A DNA stretch of 64,000 nucleotides. Origin: Halichondria panicea. Lineage: Eukaryota > Porifera > Demospongiae > Suberitida > Halichondriidae. This document shows, piece by piece, positions 22,701 to 33,011 of this stretch. The position numbers and the translations under genes were made by a program. Location: assembly GCF_963675165.1 (NCBI RefSeq), contig NC_087393.1:1327002-1391001 (forward strand), read 5' to 3'. The notes beneath the pieces were generated by a model that made no database searches, was not told where the DNA came from, and was given only the letters and a program-made list of their open reading frames with translations. Numbering within the stretch: the first letter of the stretch is position 1; the number at the start of each line of letters is the position of its first letter.

Positions 22701-25700
22701 ATGCACGGATCGGCTCTAGTATAGAGCTAACTATACTATATAGAATAGCAACCTTCTACGAAAATATTTTGTTATTCCTGATTCTGGAGAGACTGCATGC
22801 AATGGCCTTCAACGTACTCAACGTACTGGTAAGCAAAACTAGCCTTTACTCGAGAATAAAGCCTTTGCTAGCAAGATATAGCATTGCTAGAAGCTTATAG
22901 AATCACTTAGCTGTACTCCATTGCAACCATGGAGCAGTTGTAGCTATTATAAAATTCTATGGCTTAAAAATCAATTATTTTAACCACCAACCGTGCGTGC
23001 TCTAATTACCCCAGCGGTGCTCTAACCATAGAAGAGAAAGGAATTGGCAATGGAGTGCACTTCCGGTACCATCCGTGTTTCGCCTCGAGGCTTACTTCTA
23101 ACGTGGGGGTCTAAACATGAATAATTCATGAGAATTGTTTTGCCGTCTGTAAAAAAGTCTACAAGCAGTTCTACTGCTAAACATCAACTTCACCTTATTT
23201 GTGTGGCGATTTGGGACATAGCACACTACTTAGTAACACAACCTTAGCTATATCATAGGTGCTATAGGAACACAAGCATGAAAAAGCCTCTGACAGAGGC
23301 TCTGTGTACCTCTAGCTACTTCACGAAAATCAAGATTATATTTTATTCATTTCTAAATGATACCTACCACCAGGGGGCATGTGTTTAAATGTTGGAGGGG
23401 TCTTTGAGAAGTAGGTATTAGACACAATAAATTTCCCGGGTTTTCGCGGGAGTTTTAGGGCGGAACACGGATGGTTTAAGGCCCATCTGTGTGCATATCC
23501 ATCTTCGATTCGTTTCAGTTGAGACAGTGCCAGGGATCTGTGTTCATGTCCACCTCTTAAACAAAACACCTTTCCGTTGTAGTAAAAGACTGCATGCACG
23601 TTGCAGTGCCACAGGATCATCCGTTCGAAAAACACCACTAGACCATAGCAAGTTCTCTTCTTCATTTGAGAAAGGCTCTGCTGAATGTGTCTCTGCTCCA
23701 ACTCCTTGAGCCCTAAGACCTCTATAGATAGTATCCATCGTGTTGTGAAGTGTTTCGAAGCAAGGGTTTTTTTGTGAGGTGTTTCGAAGCATTTTTTGCA
23801 AAAATGCTCGGTGCCTTTTATGCATCAACACCTCGCATGTAACGCAGTAGACCTGATAGAATGCTTTGCAAGGTTGTAGGGTTCTCCATTGACCTAATTC
23901 TTGTTTCTGCCACAAAAACAGACAGCCACTTATTCAATAGGCTTGCCTCAATCTGCAGCAAAAGATCATCAGGACATTTTTCAGCTTCTGGTCGACTGTT
24001 TCGGCTTTCTATCTAGCAGTGAAAGTTTTGTAGAGCCCATTTTGTCTGTTCACTTGTCTTCTTTGGGACAAAGGGTTTGGATAAGTGTTGCAGTTCCTGG
24101 TCAGTCACCTCCAAGAATCTTTTAGATGGTCGGATTCTGCAGGAAGTGTGCGCTTGAGGGAGGAGCTGGGTTTGCAGGCTGAGGTCAAAAGACAGGAAGC
24201 TGGGTCACTACGAAGGTGTAGTTCAAGCCATTCAATTAAATTGGCGAGGAACTTTCTTAACAGTGCATGATATTTTTCAGGAGAGACTTAGATATTACAA
24301 CTTCAGCCATTGACTAGAAGCTGTTACTAAGCTGTTACTAAGGGAGTTGCTATTTAGTTTGCCTTAGGCTTGTCTAGTTTAGCCAATGAAAAGTGGGATC
24401 TAAATGGGTTAGATAATGTGCATTCGGTATCTATGTGTTCCTCAGCCCTCGTGCTTTGGGACACTATCATGCCCATTATATATTTAACCATTATACATAG
24501 TTATACCACACTTACATCACCACAAATTGATCTCATTGGTCAACAGCTGTAGGATATATAGAATATTAGCATACAGCCCCAGGCATGCACAGTTTTTCAA
24601 GTTGTTTTTTAGTTTTTTCATTTGTTCAAGAAAGTAAGCAAAGAGAAAAGAGCCATGCTTGACGGTACTAAGACTCAAAGCGACGGCAGAAACACGGAAG
24701 GTGCTCTCCAACAAGATGGCTAAGCTTCCATGGGTCCATGGGCGCGGTTTAGATACATTTTATCCAAGAAGAGCTTGCAACTCCAGTAAGGGACGTCGAA
24801 TGGTCAACGCTTGGACCAAGGAAGCTCTTGAGCATCTGTAGGAGTCAACATGTTGCTCAACTAGCTCTTTGACGGCTGTAAAATCCGGCATAGTCTTGTT
24901 CTTTTTTGCAATCTGCATCGTGATTGAATTGTTGCTAGGGGGAGGTCCTTTTATAGTGCTGCGGTCACGTGGTATAAGTCAGATATGCCACACCTAAGAG
25001 GAGGATATATGGGTGCATATCCTCCTCTTAGGTGTGGTATATCCTATACTTCTCTTTCGTGGCTAGCTAATTAGGCTTGCAAATAAAGATCCGGCTACAC
25101 CCAACTTGGCAGTTAAGTTAATTATGACATCATTGATAAGGGGTGTGGCTTCCAGTCAACCAAATTTCGACGCTTCGCGCCCTCTTTCATCATAATGGCA
25201 CCCCTTCCCCAAAATCCTGGCTATATATACGCCCCTGAGCTGCATGTACTGGAAATATCATAGCCTTTGATGTGGTCTGCCACTAGGCTATAATTTGACA
25301 TACTTACATGCTAATGAAACTGAATTAACATCCATACAGGAGCAACAAAATGTGCTTTCCTATCGTCGTCACATCAAGTCGAAAATTAATGAGCTTATTA
25401 CAAATCTTCAGAAGGATATTAAAGGTATAGCTATATAATTATAATTACCAAATTGCATTAAACGTATTTGATGCATAAAGTACACGCAATACAGTAGACT
25501 CTCGTTAATCCTGGGACAGTGCAGATTGGTCGCAATAGTGAGGTGGCTGCATTTCAAAAAATAGCCACGGCTAAAAAGCGACCCTGCCTCGAATCTAATG
25601 ACTATAATGTTGCGGTTCTGTCTCGAGAATAATTAATCATTATGCTCTCTATTAAAGCAATTTTATCTGCCAAACCACACCCAAAATGTCATATCTGGCC

Positions 25701-28700
25701 GTAACAAACTGCATTAAAATCTAGGTTGGGGCAGCCAAAACTGACCATGCAGTATAGTATACAAAATAGCAAGTGGCCATATTTCAGGGCGAGTTCTGTG
25801 CAGTAATGATCAAGCTAGCAATTCGTGCCCAATAAGTATATCGAGGTGACCGTACTTGAAAGAGCTAATTAACCAGAATATTATACCAAAATTATATATA
25901 GCAGGGAATTTGTTGTTCAATTTTCGTAAACTATATCAGTTTAGGACAGTATTGTACAGTAGAATAATTTTATAGTTTTAATTCTCATGTGATGCTCGAA
26001 TGAGTGTCAAATCCCTTCTTTATAATAATTATACCGTATAGCGCAAAATTTCGTGGGTTAGTAATCCTACACAAAATTAAGTCCACGAAAATTGTTCTTT
26101 AATTAGAATTACCTGCAAAGATTTAAAGGCGTGGCTTCCGGTAAGCCGTCATTCCACGAACATTGTGCAACGAAATGCTTTTAGAGGCCAATCCACAAAA
26201 TATAAGTGCCTCGAAACTTTCGCGCTATACGGTAATATGCATTCTATAAAAAAAAGATACCCTTTGCATGTTGTTTCCTTCCATGCATGCATGTACAAAG
26301 TGGCCTATAATTATATTTATGTATAATAGCAATTGAGTAAATAATAATAATGAGCCGATTATTTTGTTATTGTATGCCATCTATAGATTCCAAGAGGATT
26401 TTTGACAATGCTATGGAAGCTGGAAAAGTGAAGGTTAGAAACACCAATGTACTCATTGTTGGAATGGCTGGAGCTGGAAAGACTGCTACAAAACACCTGA
26501 TCTTTGGTGTGCCCCCTCCTGATGTACGAAACAGCACTCCACTAGCAGAAGCTCCGATTCAAGCCCAAGTTCGTGATGTTTCAGGGATAAGAGCTCATCA
26601 AACAGGTAGTCAATGGACAACTATTGATGCCAACGATCTTGAGAAAGTTGTTGGCGATGCTGTTGCTGCAATTGGTCATCAATTGGTTGATACTTCTTCT
26701 GAAAGAATGTCACAATTGCGTCAATCAGTACAAGACATAATCCATAGGTGGAATGTATTTTCACGTACAAGGTCTGAACAGCCTCAAGCTACAGGCACCC
26801 CTGCAGGTAGTGATGTCGATGCTGTCCGTTCCGAGCTTATATGTAGCCATAGCGTTGAGCAAAGTGATATTTCTGAATACATTGTCAGTCTAGACAGTAA
26901 GTTGGTAGAAATGATCCGAAAGAGACCAGCATCTGTCAATCCCCCCTCAGTTGAGGCTTCGAAAGTACTAGGGAAAAACTGGATCTACTTTATAGACAGT
27001 GGGGGTCAGCCACACTTCCACAATATTCTTCCTCATTTTATCCAGGGTCTATCTATTGTTTTGTTTACTCATCGCCTTTGTGACAAACTTGACAATTATC
27101 CAGAAATTCACTACGTTGTGAATGATCAATCCATTGGTTCTTTTAGGTCAACCGTTAGTGTAAAAGATACACTTACGCACCTTATTCATTCCATCTGCTC
27201 TCATTCGAATGCTAGTACAGGAGCTCACAAACCGAATATGCTTTTCATTGGCACATTCCACGACAAGATTGAAGAAAGTAATGAAACTCTTGATGAAAAG
27301 AATGATCAGCTACTCCATCTTCTACCAGAAAATTATCGAGAAAAACTGATATTACATGGCAAGGAATTGGATCAGTTGATTTTTGCAATCAATGCTAAGA
27401 GTCCTAACGAAAACGATAAGGATAAAGTAAAATTTATAAGAGAAACAATAGAGTCATCTCCACCTTTTGAAGTTGATGTTCCAATTAAATGGTTTGTACT
27501 AGAAGTTTTTCTTAATAATTTTTCTAATCACTTTAATCGAAAAGTAATAAGAAAGTCGGAATGTTTAAACATAGCCAGCCAATTACTTAAGATGGAGGAG
27601 GCAGAGCTTAATGCATGTCTACAATTCTTCCATAGCAATCATCTCCTTCACTATTATCCTGTATTGCCAAATCTAGTTTTCACTAGCACTCAAGTTCTTT
27701 TGGATAAACTCACTGAACTTGTTCGAGAATCGTACCAATTAAAAGGATCCGAAAGCGTATCTTCAGCTCGACCAGGTGTTTGGCGTGACTTTCGAGACAA
27801 AGGAATTATTACACCCATAATTTTGAAGACATTTTCAAGTCACTACGTGGAGGACCTGTTTAATCCTTCAGATCTCTTTGTACTTTTTGAATATCTTCTT
27901 ATAATAACACCTTTGAGTTTCACAGAGCAAGACAAAATTGATTATTCTCAGCCTAATGCTAAGGCTTTCATGCCTTGTTTACTAGGTATACTTCCCGCAA
28001 ATGAGCTTGAAAAATATCGACTCTCAAGTGAAATAGAGCCGTTGGTGCTATCCTTCCCAAGTGGAATACTGCAATCTGGCATATTCTGTTGTCTCCAAGT
28101 TTACCTAATTCAAAACTTAAAGTGGAAACTTGTTTCTACTGACGGGAGGCCTAACATTATTGCACAGAATTGTGTAATGCTATCACATTCAAAGATGCCC
28201 TGCACAATTGTCTTGATTGACTCCTTTTCATATATCGAGGCGCATGTCCAATCTAAAATTTCAGATTATCGAATAGTTTGTCCACTGATCCGAGATGATA
28301 TTGTCAATGCACTACACGAAGCAAGTTTGGCTCTGAACTACACTGATACGGAGGAGCCAGTAGTGGCATTTTTCTGCCCTGATGACCATGCAGTGCAGGC
28401 TCCAGATCTAGAGTCCACTCCTCTTTCTCCGATTTCTTCTCCTACTACTAGATCTATCCCCAAAAGACATGTTGCTAATAGGCTGGAGTATGGTGATTAT
28501 CTCCGGTGCTCACTTCAAGATGATGTCTACCCAAAGCTAACAGAGAAGCATAATATGTGGATTGGTCCTGCTTCAAGTAGTAAGTTGTGTGCTGGTTGAA
28601 TCATGAATATTGTATACTCTAGTCTCGCGGTCATAGTTATATCTTAAAAATTGTATGGTGACTATATTGTATGATGACTATATAGCAAGTTTTTTGTGTC

Positions 28701-30012
28701 ACAGTGGAATTACTTTTGCGTGTTTTATTAACTACAACGTGCGTACCAAGACCTAGCACATAAAACCCATAGTCTTTTAGCTACCTGGTAACCGTATTTA
28801 TTCGATTTAAGGTGCATGAGTTGACACTTCTAAATGATTACAAAGCTAAAGGTCGCTATACTTTTGGAGGTTGACAGTTATTCCTTGTAGAAGTCCTTGT
28901 GTCACATATTTAAAGGATTTTAGATTTATTTTGTGTGGATGCTGTAAACACAGTGTTATATGGCATCCAGGTGAGTAGACATATGAAACAACGAATCGAA
29001 ATCTGTCACAATTATAAAACTAATAACTTGTTGTGTGTAGGCTATCCATGCTGTATACAGTGCTATAACTCACCTGTCACACACAAACAAACAAACCAAC
29101 GGACTACTATACCCGTGGCCGCCCACATACATCTCGGGTGATATAGTAGAGTTGTATTATAAGCTGTGGTATACAAATTGCTATATGAACGTAGCATAAT
29201 GCTGGTTCTAAAAGATTCCAGTGGATTCACGTTAGTCTCACATCACCACCAAATGTTCCAATATAGAACAACTTTGGGGTGTTACGAGATTAGATTTACG
29301 TGCATTTTATCATTACTCCACTTAAAACCATGTATATAGTAGGCATTCCTTCTAGCGTACGTCACAACCACATGCTGTACAAATTTGCAATAGTAATATA
29401 ATGTTTTCACTACAACTGCCAGTAGGAAAGGCAATGAATAACATCGTTACTCATTGCCTTTTCTACTAGTTTCAGTTTCAATAGTGAGTATCTGTGACGT
29501 AGGTCAGACAGAATGCCTTTTGTGTATGGAGTTGCCTAATGAACTCTTGATGACGCCTATCCAACATCTTTTGAGATTTGCAGTAATACCACAATGAGCA
29601 ATAATAGTACAGTCATGCATGTTGTATACAGACTGAGTCTTGGTGTCACACTGGCTCATTATTTACAGATTTATGGGTGATGGCTGGGAACAACCCTATT
29701 CTCAATGTTGGAATGCACTTGCAAAATGTGAGAACGACTGTGCATAGAGCCAGACTCCAATGGAAAAATATTGGTCGTGGTCTAAACGTACCCGATGATG
29801 ACCTCGAGAGCATTCATGAAGAACACTGCAAGGATCAAGACTTCCATGCTGAATGCTTGTACTATACGCTAAAGAAATGGATGCAATCAGGAATTGCTCG
29901 AATAGAAGACCTCTTGGATGTACTTGAGGGTGAAATAGTTGGGCACAAAGATCTTGTGCAGGAAATTCGTCAACAAAATGAGGAACAAAAACGTAAAATA
30001 GGACTCATTTGA
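13724..30012 (+). CDS. Roc-COR-like GTPase with C-terminal Death domain, probably N-myristoylated
   Basis: Spliced model, about 926 residues: exons 13724-13750, 16922-16954, 20930-20974, 22378-22431, 25340-25424, 26387-28579 and 29669-30012. Each junction has an AG acceptor and a GT donor, and all phases agree. Exon 1 encodes MGGGQSAEE, a good N-myristoylation signal, suggesting membrane attachment. Exons 2-5 (residues 10-81) are charged and Gln-rich, probably coiled coil. The big exon has a P-loop GMAGAGKT (about 107-114), a G3-like DSGGQ (about 285-289), a G4-like GTFHDK (about 370-375), then a COR-like stretch (WFVLEVFL ... YYPVLPNLVFT). The last exon encodes a Death domain (WKNIGRGLNVPDDDLESI). 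Roc-COR proteins are GTP-regulated signalling proteins, and the Death domain implies recruitment of death-fold partners. The first exon and tiny exons are inferred. The two large exons are certain; a shorter gene starting near 25.3 kb is possible. Confidence 0.78.
13751..16921 (+). other. Intron 1 of the Roc-COR-Death gene, repeat-filled
   Basis: It holds a palindromic MITE (14087-14204), a block at about 15000-15170 that is found inverted at 22740-22910, a segment at 15300-15350 (ACGAGTAATGCAAGCTGCGC) that recurs at 37140-37190, and a copy of the CGAGGCATAATTA repeat near 15940-16090. I see no further exon I would defend. The donor, GTTAGC, is non-consensus at +3. Confidence 0.5.
14087..14204. 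mobile_element. Short palindromic MITE (GCATATATACGGCACCGG type), copy 1
   Basis: The arms GCATATATACGGCACCGGAT and ATCCGGTGCCGCCGTATATG pair as inverted repeats around a middle containing GCTAACCCGAACCCCTCCCT. The same element occurs at 40131-40243 inside an intron of another gene. Confidence 0.7.
17454..18313. mobile_element. Decayed DNA transposon interrupted by a second MITE
   Basis: The left end (TATACTTATTCGATTTAAGG) and right end (TTTAAATCGAATAAGTGCGG) are inverted repeats. Inside it, 17597-18141 is a separate pogo-like insertion, so the outer element is older. A left half of the same outer family stands alone at about 28790-28926. Confidence 0.6.
17597..18141. mobile_element. pogo-like MITE (CCGTAGAAACTTG ends), 545 bp
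   Basis: Ends are CCGTAGAAACTTGATTATTA and TAATCCAGTTTCTACGG, flanked by TA on both sides. It lies inside an older element (17454-18313). There is no complete open frame. Confidence 0.75.
18444..18690. mobile_element. hAT-like MITE, 247 bp
   Basis: Terminal inverted repeats are CAGAGGCGTAGGAAG and CTTCCTACGCCACTG, a pattern common in hAT elements. I cannot see a clean 8-bp target duplication, so the superfamily call rests on the ends only. Confidence 0.55.
19178..19381. mobile_element. Mariner-type MITE (CCGTATAGCGGG ends)
   Basis: Ends are CCGTATAGCGGGTAAG and CCCGCTATACGG, with flanking TA. It is one of a family also seen at 26034-26232, 45539-45773, about 55700-55853 and about 61468-61637, with degraded members near 20505-20745, 32281-32448 and 49090-49137. 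Confidence 0.75.
19777..20177. mobile_element. Tigger-like element with a transposase N-terminus remnant
   Basis: Ends are CAGTAGAACCTCGCTAATC and TTAGCGAGGTTCTACTG with TA on each side. Inside, from about 19951, a short frame reads MATAKKTKRELTRL then TVLERKLR before a stop. This resembles the basic start of Tigger/pogo transposases just before the CENP-B-type DNA-binding domain. The element is therefore a deletion derivative of an autonomous Tigger. Confidence 0.7.
20185..20515. mobile_element. Second, inverted and more diverged copy of the Tigger-like element
   Basis: It is the reverse complement of most of 19793-20100: it runs from ATCATTAACGAAGACACTTG, through the transposase-start region, to GGTCCAGATTAGCGAAG. 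Together with 19777-20177 it forms a large head-to-head inverted pair. Confidence 0.7.
21030..22131. mobile_element. MULE-like element, 1102 bp, 9-bp target duplication
   Basis: Terminal inverted repeats of nearly 100 bp begin TAGCCTCGATCCCAGGCCGA and end with its complement. The element is flanked by GGGCTATAG on both sides (21021-21029 and 22132-22140), an exact 9-bp duplication. No transposase frame is seen, so it is non-autonomous. It lies in an intron of the Roc-COR-Death gene. End fragments of this family appear at 30500-30534 and probably at about 53015-53092. Confidence 0.85.
22741..22920 (-). repeat. Inverted copy of a repeat from intron 1
   Basis: The region from TAGAATAGCAACCTTCTACG to GCAATGCTAGAAGCTTATAG is the reverse complement of about 15000-15170. 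Neither copy has coding features. Confidence 0.6.
23024..23480. mobile_element. MITE-family copy 3, joined directly to a DUF3504 gene remnant
   Basis: The left part matches the five-copy family (GAATTGGCAATGG end, CGAGGCTTACTT, CAGTTCTACTGCTAAACAT, the TTTCCCGGGTTTTCGCGGGA block and GGATGGT). Instead of the family's right end, the sequence runs straight into the remnant at 23488-24130. Confidence 0.65.
23488..24130 (-). pseudogene. Crypton-type DUF3504 (KIAA1958/ZMYM-like) gene remnant
   Basis: Read on the minus strand in three frames, the order of family landmarks is kept: VTDQELQHLSKPFVPKKTS, then QTKWALQNF, RNSRPEAEKCPDDLLLQIEA, LLNKWLSVFVAETRI, LQSILSGLLRYMRGVDA, FETLHNTMDTIYRGLR, AQGVGAETHSAEPFSNEEE, then FYYNGKVFCLRGGHEHRSL. 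This is the domain order of DUF3504 proteins, which derive from Crypton tyrosine-recombinase transposons. At least three frameshifts and two stops show it is dead. A possible N-terminus (starting MQIAKKNKTMPDFTAVKELV near 24918) lies further upstream on the same strand but is broken too. Confidence 0.75.
24984..25042. repeat. Near-perfect hairpin
   Basis: ATGCCACACCTAAGAGGAGG and CCTCCTCTTAGGTGTGGTAT pair around a loop of about 10 bases (ATGGGTGC). The repeat is short and has no clear family. Confidence 0.7.
26034..26232. mobile_element. Mariner-type MITE (CCGTATAGCGC ends)
   Basis: Ends are CCGTATAGCGCAAAATTTCG and TTTCGCGCTATACGG, flanked by TA. It is closely similar to 45539-45773, sharing TTAAAGGCGTGGCTTCCGGT. 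It sits 155 bp before the main GTPase exon. Confidence 0.8.
28580..29668 (+). other. Last intron of the Roc-COR-Death gene
   Basis: Donor GTAAGT at 28580, acceptor TTTACAG ending at 29668. It contains a left half of a TTATTCGATTTAAGG element (about 28790-28926) and a hairpin at about 29424-29475 (GTAGGAAAGGCAATGA / TCATTGCCTTTTCTAC). Without splicing, the main exon would end six codons later at 28599 and lose the Death domain, so intron retention would give a shorter isoform. Confidence 0.65.
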
Positions 30013-33011
30013 TGCTTAAAGTGTATAATTATGCAACTGCACTTATTTATAGCTGTGGAGAACTTACGGATATGTACTGGTAGAACTGCATATTTATACT
30101 TTTTGTGAATGTTCTAGAATAGTGATGTATTGTTTTTGTGAATGTTCTAGAATAGTGATGTAATGTTAGAGAATGTTCTAGATTTACCATGTGTTGTTGT
30201 GCAATACCCGAATATAAAAGGGTCAGTTGTGTTTATTGCTGTGATAAATTATTAAGAACTTGACAATTAGCGCAAGCAGGCGCTGACAATAGCTATATAA
30301 AAAAAATTATAAAGACACTGTACTATAAATTAACATTTAGTAACTTTCACTTCTGGCATTACACTGTACCTTTGCACATGTACAGTGGAACCTCCAAATG
30401 TATAAAGGACACTTTGGGAGCATATAGCTTTTGTTCTCCAGTGGGCCGGGAGCTGGAGGTTATTTTAATTTTAAAAGAATTATAGATAGTCTATTTACCT
30501 AGCCTCGATCCCAGGCCGAGATCGAGGCTACTAGCTATTTACCTAGTTCAAGAAGCCAAGGAACTTGCTGAAATCAAAGGCATTCTTTGCAGTATGCAAT
30601 TAAAGACAGTATATGATTAGCTTGTTTGTAGCCCAGTACATTTTTGTGTTTAAACAGGTGCTGGACGATGGTAACAATTTTTCATGGAGACAGAAACCAG
30701 CTAGATCGTTTACAGCCTCACAGGTGCGAGACTCAACATTCCTAAGTCTACATGTACGTATATACCGACAAAGCAAGCAAATACAAACTACTCTACCATA
30801 TTAGGCATAAAATGTGGGTGTGGTTCTGATTAACTAGATCATAGATAGATTGGTGCTCTAAATCTACAATTGACTTTTGGGCCCAAATTTCCGAAAAAGC
30901 ATGCATGTAGAAGGGGATTGAAAACGGAAATGATTCACGTAATGTTTTACAATGAAGTCTACCTAGTGGCTCTATTAGCCTCCTTCGCAGCCTCTCCTTT
31001 TTCTATTCTTTGTCACAGAGAGAAAATTGGAGGAACAAAGAAAGAAAGAAGGAAGCGACAAAGAAAAAGGAGAGCCTGCCTTGCTAATTAAGTCGCGTGA
31101 TTCGAATTCCCTACTGACGGAGACAAATTTTAACGAGCGTGGGCGAGAGAAAACCTACTGTCCTCCCACCACAGTACTTGGAGCGCATTTACCAGGAACA
31201 TAATCTGTTATGAACAGTAGAGTCAGCCTTCGTGAGACCTTTAGTCAGTAGAGGAAGTATGAAAGACTAGAGTAGAGTAGACTATACTGCTGTAATAATT
31301 ATATCTACTAGTCAAGTGGGTCTGTTCTGAACTCAGGAAAAAAAACTGATAGAGATCTTTAGTCTTTAGTCTTTGCTAGGTAAGCCCTCGTCTACGATGT
31401 CTCCACACTTGATTCTGGCTTACTATCTACGATGCTAACAGCTTTTATGTTAGAGTTTGCAATGCGTAGGCATGCTGTAGCTTTTTGCTCTGTCAGGCTC
31501 ATTATAGCAATTATACATGTAAGTATGCAGTGTCATTCAATATGCAGTGCCATGCACTCTCCCTTACCTGAAACTTTCCTCTTCTTCAGGAGTCAAGGAT
31601 TCATGGCTATTTATCACGGTGCAGCTGCAGTAGGCTAGCCAGCCCCACCCTCTTGTTATGCAGAGAGAACCAGCCCCACTCTTTTATTATACGGAGAGAA
31701 CTTTGTACGACTTTGTCACTACCATGTACAGTTAGCTATAGCTAGACTAGTAATGTCAAAGACTGGAAGGGTAGTTCGTACGAACCCAACGAACTACCTC
31801 TGGATCCGCCCCTGCGGCAGTGAGACTGGCTAGTAATAAATAGGTTTAGATCAGGTACCCCATAAACAAAGTAGGCTAAGCTTAATTGTATTGGTTCTTG
31901 GCCTAAGTTAAATCTACAGTTGCTAACTGAAGAGGTTAGAAGGGGTTACTCTATATCCAAATGGCATTCTAAAATGAATGAGCTCTATCTAAGCTATGTA
32001 CATGTGGTATCTCTTTGGTGATGAAAGCTGAAGGATCTTATTTAATACTAAGTCTGAACATTTTTCTTGCGAATGGAGTCACTTGTTTGCCATGGTCGGT
32101 AGCAAATCCAATGGTAACGTTGGCTGTCTGGTTGCTTACAGAATATGCACACTGTACATGTGTGCGGGAGGGGTTAGGAATATTGTGGGAATATTAAATA
32201 GCTTGTAAGCACTTACTGGCTATTTGAAGAGGAGAAGGAAGAGCCCGGTCAGTTGATAGTGAGCATGGAAGGATTACAAACTGTACAGTGGGTAATTTTC
32301 GTTAGTGCAAATTTTTGTATCAACTATCCTTGCGGATAGTGACGTAGAACCTATATATTGCACTGCAGTTTTTATTTTCAGTTGCTCTACAATACAAAAA
32401 TTTCCACCACACGAAAATAATTTGTCTACACACTATCGTGAATGAGGTATGATATAATTATATCTAGTACCAGAACATTTATACACAAAGAAACTCTTCA
32501 AAAAAACCTACCTTTAAAAGTGGGAGTGTCTTCTTGCACTGGGCAGTCTATATACCAGCTGTGAACTTGTTAGTACACCATCGGCACGAGTCGAAACAGC
32601 ACTCTTCAAGTTCCAATATTGTGGAACCACTGTACTCACCACCCTAGACTCGATAGACCTCATCAGTACAGTATACTTGTCCTGCACTAACCGCTCTTCG
32701 ATGTCTTAAACTCTCGTCCATGTCTTTTCACCAAGTGTAGTGTCTCTCAGCCTGTTCAGTCAGATGACGAAGTCTACTCTGTGCTCTCGAGATTCTACGG
32801 GCGCTTATGACCATTTGTCTGTTGTTGAGTTGCTCGAAAAAATTTTTGACAGCTTGATGAGCAGGCATGTCTTTACGAGGCACACATGTTAGGCAACTAT
32901 GCACACATCTTACTACACCTTGGACAACTCTGCAGAAAAGGGGGGTAGGGCTCGTAATTTTAGCTGTAGGTCAAGGTGTGTTCCCGCCCACTCAACATGG
33001 CCTCTTGAAGG
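30013..33011. other. Intergenic region, no gene recognised
   Basis: Two tandem GTGAATGTTCTAGAATAGTG copies lie just after the stop (30104-30160). A compact remnant of the 21-kb MULE family is at 30500-30534, a fragment of the GGGGATTGG MITE at about 30910-30965, and a degraded mariner-type MITE at 32281-32448. An open stretch at 30541-30605 (EAKELAEIKGILCS) could be exon-like but has no supporting neighbours. Confidence 0.45.

Noticed and set aside
23336-23701. 121-codon minus-strand frame taken as an intact gene
   Set aside because: Only its first half is DUF3504-like; the rest is MITE sequence, and the upstream part of the protein is in other frames with stops.
28571-28599. Stop codon at 28599 as the true end of the GTPase gene
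   Set aside because: A consensus GTAAGT lies just before it, and the Death-domain exon at 29669 joins in phase. Kept only as a possible retained-intron isoform.
30541-30605. Exon-like stretch encoding EAKELAEIKGILCS
   Set aside because: No neighbouring exon in phase and no start or stop context; probably chance.
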